Source: VXNE01 sp965208745
GTDB lineage: Bacteria > Pseudomonadota > Gammaproteobacteria > Pseudomonadales > Azotimanducaceae
DNA length: 64,000 nucleotides
Direction of reading: 5' to 3'
Assembly: GCA_965208745.1 (NCBI GenBank)
Contig: CBDBPN010000004.1
Coordinates: forward strand, 930,001 to 994,000
The notes under the pieces were generated by a model. It did no database searches and was not told the DNA's origin. It saw nothing but the letters and a program-made list of their open reading frames with translations. How positions within the stretch are numbered: position 1 is the first letter of the stretch; each line of letters opens with the position of its first letter. A program made the position numbers and the translations under genes. This document shows positions 40,597-48,533 of the stretch, one piece after another.

Positions 40597-40896
40597 ATGA
40601 CGGGCGTGCCATCCGGACCTCACCGCCGGGCGTGGCGATGGGCCTCCCTTGCCGCACTGGTGCTGTGCGTCGTGCAAGCGGTCGCCCACGCGCACGTGCA
40701 CGTGGACGAACACGAAGAGGACGCCTGCACGGTCTGTGCATTCTCCGATACGGGGCATGTCCAGGAGGTCGATGCGATTGCCGCGGAACCGTCGAAGTGG
40801 CGCCGGTCAGCCGGCTTCCCGGCGTTCTCGGCCATCCTTCCTCTGCGACCCTACGAGCTCGGCCGGCCCCGCGCCCCACCCGTCTCCGCCTCCTGA
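40597..40896 (+). CDS. DUF2946-type His-rich small exported protein, unit A
   Basis: A 99-residue protein. A basic start and hydrophobic segment (RRAWRWASLAALVLCVVQAVAHA) form a signal peptide or anchor, followed by HAHVHVDEHEEDACTVC, a likely metal-binding motif with six His/Cys. It ends RPYELGRPRAPPVSAS. The paralogue on the opposite strand at 47258 has the same layout. Genes of this type are usual neighbours of ZnuD-like receptors in Zur regulons. ATG 40597 is chosen to match the paralogue; the frame is open back to 40453, and that stretch is also conserved between the copies at DNA level. Confidence 0.75.
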   Translation: MTGVPSGPHRRAWRWASLAALVLCVVQAVAHAHVHVDEHEEDACTVCAFSDTGHVQEVDAIAAEPSKWRRSAGFPAFSAILPLRPYELGRPRAPPVSAS

Positions 40897-40968
40897 CCCC
40901 GACGCAAGCAGGCTCTCGCGGTCATCCCCCGCGCGTCCTGTGCATGTTCGTTCACTTGGAGGTGGGCC

Positions 40969-42951
40969 ATGAAACCCAAACAACTGTCCCTGTACGCAGC
41001 GGCACCGTGGCTGGTCGCAGCCGCGATGGCCGCGGCAGCGCCGGCCGAAGAGGCGTCTGGCGTGATCGAGGAGGTCATCGTTCTCGGCGACCGCGTCGAG
41101 GAGACGATTCCCCTGGACCTTCAGCAATTCGGTAACCGCGTGGAAGTCATCACGGCGGACGACCTGCGACTCGGCGGCTTCAACGACGTGGCGCAGAGCC
41201 TGCAGATGAAGGTTCCCGGGCTCTACCTGGCGCCCAAGAACGGCGCCTTCGACTACGTGGGCTGCTCGCTGCAGGGCTCGCGATGCCAGGACATCCTCTG
41301 GCTGATCGACGGCGTCCGGATCAACAATCGGCTGTACAACTCCACCAGCCCCCTCGACACCGTGCCCGCCCACATGGTGGAACGCATCGAAGTGCTCTAC
41401 GGCGGCCAGGGGATCTTCTACGGCACGCAGTCGGTGGCCGGCGTGGTGAACGTCGTGACCAAGCCCTTCTCCGACAGCCGGGAGGGTCGGGTCGGGCTTG
41501 CGGTGGACGGCAACGACGGCGTCCACGCGAGCGTCGATTATCGAGGATCGGCGGGGGGGCACCAGTTCGTGGTCTACGCTTCGAGCGACGAGGCCGACGG
41601 GATTCGGCCGTACAGGAGCGAGGACATCCAGCCCAGCACCACCGACAGGGACCGAAGCTACGACATCACCATGCTCGGTCTGAAGTACGCCTACGACATC
41701 GGCGAACGCGCGCGGCTGTCGCTCCACTATCAGCACACGGACGCCGAGCTCGACTTCGCGCGCCCCTACCTCAACCACGATACGTTCAACGCCCGCGACG
41801 AGGACATCGTGACGCTCAAGTACGACCTGCAGGCGACCGACAACATCGGTCTGTTCGTCAAGGCGTACTCGCATACCTGGGACACCGACTACACCCGGAT
41901 CTACAACGTCCTGGACGACAACGGAGCGATCACGGGCGGCTTGCGAACCGTGAACGATGGCTCGTACTGGGGCTACGAAGACTACGGCCTGACGGCCATG
42001 ACGCGGGTCGAAACGGGCGGCGGGTTCGACTATGCGGCGGGATACGAGCACCAGCGCTTTTCCGGCAGCGACGACGTCCTGTTGATCGCCGACCAGACCG
42101 AATCGGTGAATGCGTTCTTCGGTCAGGTCAGGACCAACGAGAACCTGCTCGCCAACACGCGGATGGCACTTGGACTCAGGTACAACAGCCCCAGCGGGGA
42201 CGGCGATGTCACCGTGGGCAACTTCAGCCTGCAGCACGACTTCAACGCCGCGTTCTATCTTCGCGGCAGCGCGGGCACGTCCTTCCGTCTGCCCGACGCC
42301 TGGCAGCTCTACGGCAACGATCCCTGCTGCACGCTGGGCAATCCGGACCTGGAAGGCGAGAAGAGTCGCAACGTCAACGTCGCCCTCGGCGGCCGGAGCG
42401 GTCTGCGCTGGGAGGTCGTCGCGTTCCGGCGGGCGGTGGACGACCTCATCGGCGTCGTCGACGGGATGCGGGTCAACACCGATCGCACGGTGGACTTCGA
42501 CGGCTGGGAGGTGAACCTCGCCTACGAGTTCAATCCCGACTGGACTGCCAGCATCAACTACGTGGCCACGAGCGCGGAGGCGGAAGGCGGAAGCGAACAG
42601 ATCACCGACGTGCCGGAGAGTACGCTCAAGGCCAGCGTGACACACCGGTCGGCCAACTCCCCGATTGAATTCGCCGTAACCCTCGTGCAGGTGGGGGACC
42701 TCTTCGACTCGGTCGGAGGCGGCGTCGGTCGCGTGGAGCACGGCGGGTACGCGGTGCTCGATCTCGGTGCGGCCTACCGGTTCGGCGACGGGGACCGTCA
42801 CCGCGTCGGCTTCCGGCTCGAGAACGCTCTGGACGAAGACTACGCCTCGTCCCTCGGACGCAGCTTCATGGACATCGACGGCAGCTCCTATCCCTATGCG
42901 AACCTGGGGACGCCGCGGACGTTCCACGTCGCTTACGCATATCGGCTGTAA
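40969..42951 (+). CDS. TonB-dependent receptor (BtuB/CirA-like)
   Basis: A 660-residue receptor. A signal peptide (MKPKQLSLYAAAPWLVAAAMAAAAPAEE) is followed by a TonB box (IEEVIVLG). The plug reads DVAQSLQMKVPGLYLAPKNG, LIDGVRINN and VERIEVLYGGQGIFYGTQSVAGVVNVVTK. The barrel closes with GTPRTFHVAYAYRL. Cys pairs at about 88/95 and a CC in the barrel are present. Position in a Zur-type unit suggests zinc or another transition-metal complex as ligand, but a siderophore is equally possible. GGAGGTGG precedes ATG 40969. Confidence 0.9.
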   Translation: MKPKQLSLYAAAPWLVAAAMAAAAPAEEASGVIEEVIVLGDRVEETIPLDLQQFGNRVEVITADDLRLGGFNDVAQSLQMKVPGLYLAPKNGAFDYVGCSLQGSRCQDILWLIDGVRINNRLYNSTSPLDTVPAHMVERIEVLYGGQGIFYGTQSVAGVVNVVTKPFSDSREGRVGLAVDGNDGVHASVDYRGSAGGHQFVVYASSDEADGIRPYRSEDIQPSTTDRDRSYDITMLGLKYAYDIGERARLSLHYQHTDAELDFARPYLNHDTFNARDEDIVTLKYDLQATDNIGLFVKAYSHTWDTDYTRIYNVLDDNGAITGGLRTVNDGSYWGYEDYGLTAMTRVETGGGFDYAAGYEHQRFSGSDDVLLIADQTESVNAFFGQVRTNENLLANTRMALGLRYNSPSGDGDVTVGNFSLQHDFNAAFYLRGSAGTSFRLPDAWQLYGNDPCCTLGNPDLEGEKSRNVNVALGGRSGLRWEVVAFRRAVDDLIGVVDGMRVNTDRTVDFDGWEVNLAYEFNPDWTASINYVATSAEAEGGSEQITDVPESTLKASVTHRSANSPIEFAVTLVQVGDLFDSVGGGVGRVEHGGYAVLDLGAAYRFGDGDRHRVGFRLENALDEDYASSLGRSFMDIDGSSYPYANLGTPRTFHVAYAYRL

Positions 42952-42980
42952 ACCTGGCCTTCGGTCCACCCGGTCGGCAC

Positions 42981-44471
42981 ATGATCCGATTGCTGTTCCT
43001 GATTCACCGGTACCTGGGCATCGCCCTCGGAGCGGTGATCTCCCTTTGGTGCCTGTCGGGCTTCGTGATGATGTACGAGCAGTATCCCGAGCTCGACGAC
43101 ACCGAACGCCTCGCCGGCCTGGAACCGTTGGACCTGACCGGGTGCTGCCGGCTGCCCTCGGATTTCGGCAACGTTGACGTCGATGGTTTCCGGCTGGAGA
43201 TGATGGCGGGGACGCCAGTGCTCCGCCTGATGGACGGGCGCCGCCAACACGTCATCGACCTGCGGGACGGCGAGCACCTTCGCGCGTTCCACCCGGCCGA
43301 TGCCCGGTCCATCGCAGCCACGGCGGCGCCGGGATACGGTTTGCAGGGCACCCCGAGGCTGGTCGAGGTGCTCGAACGCGACCAATGGACGGTGTACGCC
43401 AGCTACCACCCGCACCGCCCGTTGTTTCACTTCGCGATGGATGATCCCTTCGGCACGGAACTCTACGTTTCCAGTACCACCGGAGAGGTTGTCCAGATGA
43501 CGACCTTCAGGCAGCGGTTCCTGAACTGGATGGGCGCCGTCGTCCACTGGCTCTATCCCACCGCGCTGCGTCAGCACACGGCTGTCTGGGCGCAAGTGGT
43601 CATCTGGCTGACCATTGCGAGCCTGTTCCTGACCGTCATCGGCGTCTATATCGGGCTGCGACAGTTCAAGACGCGGCGCAACGGCCACCGCTCGCCCTAT
43701 CGCGGCTCGGCCCTGTGGCACCACTACGCCGGTCTCATCTTCGGTCTCTTCACCTTGACGTGGCTCGTCAGCGGCCTGTTCTCCATGAGCCCGTTCGGGG
43801 CCCTGGAAGGCCGCGGATTCCAAGCCGAACACCAGCGGCTGAAGGGCGGGGCCGTGACATACGAGCAGGCGAGCGCGTTCGTGAACGCGATGTCGGCAGA
43901 TGCCATCCCCAGTGCTACCGTGCGCCTGGACGTATCGATGCTCGGGGGACAGATCTACGCGGTCGCATTGAACCGGGACGGGCAGCGAGTACGTCTCAAT
44001 GGCGAAACGCTGCATCCGGAGACGCTCTCCGAGGGTTTCTTCGCGCAAGCGGCAAGCACACTGCGGCCCGATATGGCCATCGCCGATGCGGGCTGGCTGA
44101 CCGAGGACGACGCCTATTACTTCAGCCACCACGACGAGAGACCGCTTCCGGTGTTCCGGATTCAGTACGGGGACGGCGAGAGGTTCTATCTCGATAGCGT
44201 CACCGGTGAGCTCTCCTACGCGGTGGACCGCGAGCGGCAGTGGTTGCGCTGGATCTTCCACGCCCTCCACAGGGGCGACTTCGCGGCCGTGGTCCGAAGC
44301 CGGCCGGTCTGGGACCTGATGATGTGGGCGCTCATGCTGGGGGTGACCGTTGGCGCCCTCACCGGTACCTGGATCGGCTTCCAACGCGTCGGGAGGGCCG
44401 GGAGGAGGACTCTCGGCCCTGCCAGGGACCTCCCGCCCCGCGCCAGCGTCCGGCCGCGGCAGACCGGGTAG
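42981..44471 (+). CDS. PepSY-associated inner-membrane protein
   Basis: A 496-residue membrane protein. It begins with helix IRLLFLIHRYLGIALGAVISLWCLSGFVMMY, the PepSY_TM hallmark, and has further helices near 205-230, 245-270 and 440-465 (WDLMMWALMLGVTVGALTG). Periplasmic PepSY-like segments (YVSSTTGEVVQMTT, YLDSVTGELSYAVD) lie between. Such proteins accompany TonB receptors and are thought to reduce or release the imported metal complex. It lies 29 bases after the receptor stop and probably belongs to the same transcript. Confidence 0.88.
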   Translation: MIRLLFLIHRYLGIALGAVISLWCLSGFVMMYEQYPELDDTERLAGLEPLDLTGCCRLPSDFGNVDVDGFRLEMMAGTPVLRLMDGRRQHVIDLRDGEHLRAFHPADARSIAATAAPGYGLQGTPRLVEVLERDQWTVYASYHPHRPLFHFAMDDPFGTELYVSSTTGEVVQMTTFRQRFLNWMGAVVHWLYPTALRQHTAVWAQVVIWLTIASLFLTVIGVYIGLRQFKTRRNGHRSPYRGSALWHHYAGLIFGLFTLTWLVSGLFSMSPFGALEGRGFQAEHQRLKGGAVTYEQASAFVNAMSADAIPSATVRLDVSMLGGQIYAVALNRDGQRVRLNGETLHPETLSEGFFAQAASTLRPDMAIADAGWLTEDDAYYFSHHDERPLPVFRIQYGDGERFYLDSVTGELSYAVDRERQWLRWIFHALHRGDFAAVVRSRPVWDLMMWALMLGVTVGALTGTWIGFQRVGRAGRRTLGPARDLPPRASVRPRQTG

Positions 44472-44489
44472 CCTTCAACACATCGGCGT

Positions 44490-44930
44490 TCAGCCGGCCG
44501 ACGCTGCCTTGCGCAGGACAACGAGGTTGTCCGTCGCTTGTCCCGCAAGTCCGAAAGCGCCTGCTTCGGCAAGCACCTGTTCGGCAGATGCCGCCCAGCA
44601 GACGTAGTCCGTGCCGGAGCCATCGTCCGGGCCGATCGCTTGCGACAACGGGCCGATGCCGCGCAACTGGAAGTACGCGAATCGTCCGTCGTCAAAGCTC
44701 GTCAGGGACAATCCGGGCGCCTGCCGAAAGAGACTGGACGTGTCGTCCACGCGCCGCGCCTCAAGTGTATCTCCACCGAGCACGGTCAAAGGCCCGCCCG
44801 GGCTGAACCGGCTGAGGATAAGGGTCGCGCCGCTTCGCAGCTCCAGCGTTTCAACGGATTGACCCGCCTTTTGCCGCGGCGCCTCCCAGTCCTCCGCCTG
44901 CCATCCCGCAGCACATGGTCACGGCGTCAG
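44490..44930 (-). pseudogene. TonB-receptor plug relic
   Basis: The minus frame reads FSPGGPLTVLGGDTLEARRV, then DTSSLFRQAPGLSLTSFDD and YFQLRGIGPLSQAIGPDDGS, which is a receptor plug. It breaks off before the VDG motif and continues into about 35 unrelated residues. Upstream the frame is open to about 44930 with no signal peptide. It lies behind the ZnuD-like gene and is not a working receptor. Confidence 0.6.
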
Positions 44931-44954
44931 CGCCGCGGCGACCCGGACCCGGCA

Positions 44955-47186
44955 TCAGAAGCGCATGCGCAGTCCCGCTTCGATCGTGCGTCCCGCCTGG
45001 GGCGCCAGGTCCTTGACGACGGACGTGTGCAGCCGCTGTTCGTCGTCGGTGAGGTTGCGCCCGGCAAGGTACAGGTCGACGGTGATGTCGGCAGGGCGGA
45101 AACGCCACGCGATGCGCGCGCGCAGGTCGTCGTAACCGTCCGTCGGCAACTCGAACTCGGCGACGTCGTCCTGATCGGCAGCCCGCACGTAGTCCAGGTT
45201 GGCCCGCAGGCGGTCGCTCGTGAACTCGAGGGACACGCCGACCCGGTCCGGCGGCATCAGCGGCAGGTTGTCGTTGCCGGAGACGTCGATTTCCGGTGAA
45301 ACCATGTCGAAGAAGGCGCCCAGGTCGAGACGCCCGGCGCCCCACTCGCCGACGGTCACGCGGCCTTCCACCTCGAAGCCGGCGAAGGTCGCGTCGGCCT
45401 GGGCGTACCGGCGGACGTCGAAGCCTTCCCTTTCCTCGTCCGTCGCGGCCTGATAGATGAAGTCCGCGAAGTCCGTGTAGTAGAAGGTCCCCCGCAGGGA
45501 CCAGCGGTCGCGGCCGCCGCTGATCGTGGCCGCCAGGTTCCGGGCCTGCTCGTGGTCGAGCCCCGGATCCCCGATCTCGAAAACGCCCGTGCCCGGGTGC
45601 GGACTGTCGGAGAAGAGTTCCTCGCCCACCGGAGCACGCGACGAGTAGTCGGCCACCAGCGTGCCCTCCCAGCCCTCGCCGAGCGGCACGATGAGTCCGA
45701 GCGAAGCGCTGCCACCGCTGAAGTCGCGGCTGCGGCCGTGCGCGGGGGCGTGCTCGACCCGGTCGTAACGCAGGCCCGCCTCGAGCCCGAGTTCGCCAAC
45801 GGGACGCTCGCCGACCCAGAACAGGCCGGCGGACGACGTGTCGACAGGGGGCGTGAAGGCTTCTTCGCCAACCACCGAGAACTCTCGGTCGCCGAGTTGG
45901 ACCCCGAGGGCGCCGCTCCAGCCGCCGGCTGGACCATGCGTCAGTTCCGCGCGCGCTTCCCAGGCCTCGTTCGAGAAGACCGTGCCCACCTCGCCGGCTT
46001 CGTTCTCCGCGTGTTCGTAATCGTTGATGCCGAGCCGGAGGTTCAGGTTCTCGAAGCCGCCGAACGGGTCCTCGAGGCCGGCCTCCAGGTCGACGCGCGT
46101 CTGCTCGAGGTCGACGATGGGAGGGGCCTCGTCTTCATGCTCTTGCAGCGCCTCGTCTTCGTGGTCGTCGTGGTGCTCCTCCTCGTCGTGGTGCCCCTCT
46201 TCGTCGTGGTGGCCCGCCTCTCCGTGGTGGTCGTGGTGGCCGTGGGCATGGCTATGGCCCGGGATGCCGTACTCGGAGTCGAGGCGACTGACGGCCAGGC
46301 CGACGAAACCGTTGTCGCCCACGAAGGAGAAGCCGACCGAACCGCCCCGGACCTCGAGGCCACTACCGGCAAGGTGCCCGCGGACCTCCTCCTCGTCTCC
46401 ATGCTCGTCCTCGTGCTCGTGCTCGTCCTCGTGCCCTTCGTCCTCGTCGTGGTCATCCGCCTCGTGGTCATCATGGTCGTCGCCGTGCTCTTCGTCGTCG
46501 TGGTGTTCTTCCTCATCCTCCAGGGCGCGCATGGCCGCGGACTCGGCGAACCCGGGGATGTCGTAGTCGTCCGCCTCCCGGGCGAACGCGTCCAGGTGCC
46601 ACGCAACGTTGCCCCCGCCACCGTCCAGCCGGAAGGATCCGTTCCTGCCGTCGCCGTTGTCGGAGCCGCGCAGGTCGAGGGTGCCGCGGATGCGCTCCGG
46701 CACTTCGCGCGGGATGCGGCCCGTGTGGACATCGACCACGCCACCGATCGCGCCCGAACCGTAGAGCAGGGTCGCCGGACCTTTCAGGACTTCCACGCGC
46801 TCGGCCACGAAGGGGTCGACCGTGACCGCGTGGTCGCCGCTGCTGACGGAAACGTCGAGCGTGTCGATCCGTTCCTCCATGACGCGGACGCGCGCGCCGC
46901 TGAGGCCGTGGATGACCGGGCGTCCCGCACCCGCGCCGTAGGAACTGTTGTGGATGCCCGGCTCGTTGCCCACGGTAGCGCCGATGTTGTCCACCGCCTT
47001 GCGCTCGAGTTCGTCCGCTTCCAGTATGTCGCTGGGCTGTGCGAGGCCGTCCCGCGCGAGCGGGTGTGCCCGGACGACGATTTCCTCGATGACCTCCGGC
47101 TCTTCCCCGGCAACCGCTTCTCCGGCGAGCGCCGCCGGCGCCAGCCACGGTGCCACTGCGAGCACGGGAATCAGTTTGCGTTTCAT
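44955..47186 (-). CDS. ZnuD-like TonB-dependent zinc receptor with two His/Asp/Glu-rich tracts
   Basis: A 743-residue receptor. Signal peptide (KRKLIPVLAVAPWLAPAALA), TonB box (VIEEIVVRA), and plug with IGATVGNEPGIHNSSYGAG, RPVIHGLSGARVRVMEE and VERVEVLKGPATLLYGSGAIGGVVDVHT, the typical plug of the ZnuD/zinc group. Two acidic His-rich stretches, residues 223-267 and 311-353, sit in barrel loops, as His/Asp-rich loops do in Neisseria ZnuD. The C-terminus is GRTIEAGLRMRF. It should import zinc at the outer membrane. The His tracts give long GT-rich open frames on the other strand, which are not genes. Confidence 0.9.
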   Translation of the reverse strand: MKRKLIPVLAVAPWLAPAALAGEAVAGEEPEVIEEIVVRAHPLARDGLAQPSDILEADELERKAVDNIGATVGNEPGIHNSSYGAGAGRPVIHGLSGARVRVMEERIDTLDVSVSSGDHAVTVDPFVAERVEVLKGPATLLYGSGAIGGVVDVHTGRIPREVPERIRGTLDLRGSDNGDGRNGSFRLDGGGGNVAWHLDAFAREADDYDIPGFAESAAMRALEDEEEHHDDEEHGDDHDDHEADDHDEDEGHEDEHEHEDEHGDEEEVRGHLAGSGLEVRGGSVGFSFVGDNGFVGLAVSRLDSEYGIPGHSHAHGHHDHHGEAGHHDEEGHHDEEEHHDDHEDEALQEHEDEAPPIVDLEQTRVDLEAGLEDPFGGFENLNLRLGINDYEHAENEAGEVGTVFSNEAWEARAELTHGPAGGWSGALGVQLGDREFSVVGEEAFTPPVDTSSAGLFWVGERPVGELGLEAGLRYDRVEHAPAHGRSRDFSGGSASLGLIVPLGEGWEGTLVADYSSRAPVGEELFSDSPHPGTGVFEIGDPGLDHEQARNLAATISGGRDRWSLRGTFYYTDFADFIYQAATDEEREGFDVRRYAQADATFAGFEVEGRVTVGEWGAGRLDLGAFFDMVSPEIDVSGNDNLPLMPPDRVGVSLEFTSDRLRANLDYVRAADQDDVAEFELPTDGYDDLRARIAWRFRPADITVDLYLAGRNLTDDEQRLHTSVVKDLAPQAGRTIEAGLRMRF

Positions 47187-47257
47187 TGCCCATCTCCGAC
47201 CGAACGAACAGGGGACGCGACACGGGGACCGGCCGCGCGCTCTTGCATGCGTTGTGG

Positions 47258-47551
47258 TCAGGAGACGGGAGGGGCGCGGGGCCGGCCGACCTCGTAGGCA
47301 CGGGGAGGGAGGGTGGCCGAGAACCCCGCGAAGCTGTCGGACCGCCGCCAATCGCTCGGCTGGGCGTCAACCCGGTCGACTTCGGCAACGTGTCCCGTTT
47401 CGGCGATCGCGCAGACCGTGCAGGCCTCCTCTTCGTGTCCCTCGAGGTGGACATGCGTGTCGGCGACCGTTTGCGCGACGCACAGCGCCCATGCGCCTAG
47501 CAGGGCCCATCGCCGAAGCAGGCGGCGAGGTCCGGGTGGCGCGTCGGTCAT
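47258..47551 (-). CDS. DUF2946-type His-rich small exported protein, unit B
   Basis: A 97-residue paralogue of the protein at 40597: hydrophobic start RRWALLGAWALCVAQTVAD, then THVHLEGHEEEACTVCAIAE, and end RAYEVGRPRAPPVS. It is 71 bases upstream of the ZnuD-like gene and preceded by the second Zur-box-like palindrome. ATG 47551 follows the conserved leader. The Cys-x-x-Cys and His residues suggest metal binding in the periplasm; function unproven. Confidence 0.75.
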   Translation of the reverse strand: MTDAPPGPRRLLRRWALLGAWALCVAQTVADTHVHLEGHEEEACTVCAIAETGHVAEVDRVDAQPSDWRRSDSFAGFSATLPPRAYEVGRPRAPPVS

Positions 47552-47645
47552 GGCCTTCGCGTTGCCCGATTGGGGGCAGCTCCCGCTGCTGCGATGGAAC
47601 ACGGTCGCGGAACTCAAGCGCAAGGTGTCCTTGCGTTCTCCAGTC

Positions 47646-47657
47646 ACGTTATAACAT
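47646..47657 (-). promoter_or_regulatory. Zur-box-like palindrome, unit B
   Basis: ACGTTATAACAT on the plus strand is ATGTTATAACGT on the coding strand, identical to the element at 40433-40444. Between the palindrome and the gene, blocks such as CGCTTGAGTT and CCGTGTTCCATC are also shared between the two leaders. Confidence 0.65.
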
Positions 47658-47740
47658 ATCTTTTTCGGAGGGGCGAAGCGCCACGCGGCAGCCGCGTCCA
47701 ATCTCCGGGCCGACGTTGGTCCGTCACGACCAAACCCATC

Positions 47741-47807
47741 TCATCATGGAATGATCTTGACGATTCCACGCCATCAAGGGCCTAATAGACTAGATAACTG
47801 GTCTATT
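47741..47807 (+). promoter_or_regulatory. vapBC promoter with shared dyad and a second operator palindrome
   Basis: ATGGAATGATC, TT, GACGATTCCACG repeats, with a few changes, the dyad at 37959-37984. The -35 TTGACG is embedded in it and CCTAAT lies 18 nt downstream as a possible -10. AATAGAC (47784-47790) and GTCTATT (47801-47807) form a second inverted repeat just before vapB, a plausible autorepression site. Confidence 0.6.
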
Positions 47808-47818
47808 GGGGACGAACG

Positions 47819-48064
47819 ATGCCCACTGTGGGATCGTACGAAGCGAAGACCCGCCTCCCCCAACTGCTACGGTGCGTCGAGCACGGGGAAACCGTGACCA
47901 TCACGCGTCGTGGCCTCCCGATAGCCCGGATCGTGGGAGTCGCTCACGAGCCGGGCGAACAGGTCGGGGAGATCATCCGCCGGATGCGGGCCGCCAGGGC
48001 ACGCCGTGCGCCCGTCTCGACCGGGGAGATCCTGGAGGCCCGCGACCAGGGACGCCGTGGCTGA
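47819..48064 (+). CDS. Phd/YefM-family antitoxin of a VapC toxin
   Basis: An 81-residue antitoxin with the prevent-host-death pattern VGSYEAKTRLPQLLRCVEHGETVTITRRGLPIARI and a basic C-terminal toxin-binding part (EIIRRMRAARARRAPVSTGEIL). Its TGA shares one base with the ATG of the toxin (TGATG). It is expected to repress its promoter with the toxin through the dyads upstream. Confidence 0.9.
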   Translation: MPTVGSYEAKTRLPQLLRCVEHGETVTITRRGLPIARIVGVAHEPGEQVGEIIRRMRAARARRAPVSTGEILEARDQGRRG

Positions 48065-48510
48065 TGCCCTTCGTGATCGACGCCTCGGTAGCGGCATCGT
48101 GGTGCTTCGAGGATGAGGACGCGGCCCCGGCCGAGACGGCGATGGATCATCTGCGGGAAGACGAAGCTATCGCTCCAGCCCTTTGGTGGGTGGAGATACG
48201 CAACATCCTGATCGTCAACGAGTGGCGCGGGCGCATCGAATCCGAGGACGCGAACGCGTTTCTCGATGACCTCGGGCGCCTGCCGATCCGCATCGAGTGG
48301 GAGCCTTCAGCCGGGGAGCGCGAGGGGCCTGCCCCTCGCAAGAGACAGCCCGGCAGCAGCCGCGTGATGGCGCTGGCCCGCAGGCACCGCCTGACGGCGT
48401 ACGACGCTTCATACCTGGACCTGGCCCTCCGTACGGACGGACCGCTCGCCACGCTGGATCGGACCTTGGCGCGGGCTGCGACCGCCGAGGGCGTTCCGCT
48501 TCTCGCATAG
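48064..48510 (+). CDS. VapC PIN-domain toxin carrying an in-frame repeat insertion
   Basis: A 148-residue PIN ribonuclease: Asp6 (FVIDASVAASW), Glu in LWWVEIRNIL, and the late acids in RLTAYDASYLDLAL and LATLDR. Relatives are about 130 residues. The excess is at residues 80 to about 98 (EPSAGEREGPAPRKRQPGSS), exactly where the DNA is a repeat-family element (48301-48339) also found at 58754-58792. The insertion falls between the central helices and the YDASYLD helix, away from the acids, and keeps the frame. Activity may survive; this needs testing. Confidence 0.85.
   Translation: MPFVIDASVAASWCFEDEDAAPAETAMDHLREDEAIAPALWWVEIRNILIVNEWRGRIESEDANAFLDDLGRLPIRIEWEPSAGEREGPAPRKRQPGSSRVMALARRHRLTAYDASYLDLALRTDGPLATLDRTLARAATAEGVPLLA
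48301..48339 (+). repeat. Palindromic repeat element inside vapC
   Basis: 39 bp, 37 of which match 58754-58792. It contains the perfect hairpin GCGAGGGGC (48320-48328), loop CT, GCCCCTCGC (48331-48339), preceded by GAGCC(T/C)TCAGCCGGGGA. Confidence 0.85.
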
Positions 48511-48533
48511 TGCCCCGCGGCGGCCGACGAGCG

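Noticed and set aside
45552..47297. Long plus-strand ORF with valine/leucine-rich runs resembling membrane helices
   Set aside because: It is the antisense of the His/Asp/Glu-rich tracts of the ZnuD-like receptor (GTC/GTG/CTC from GAC/CAC/GAG). The receptor frame has a complete family signature.
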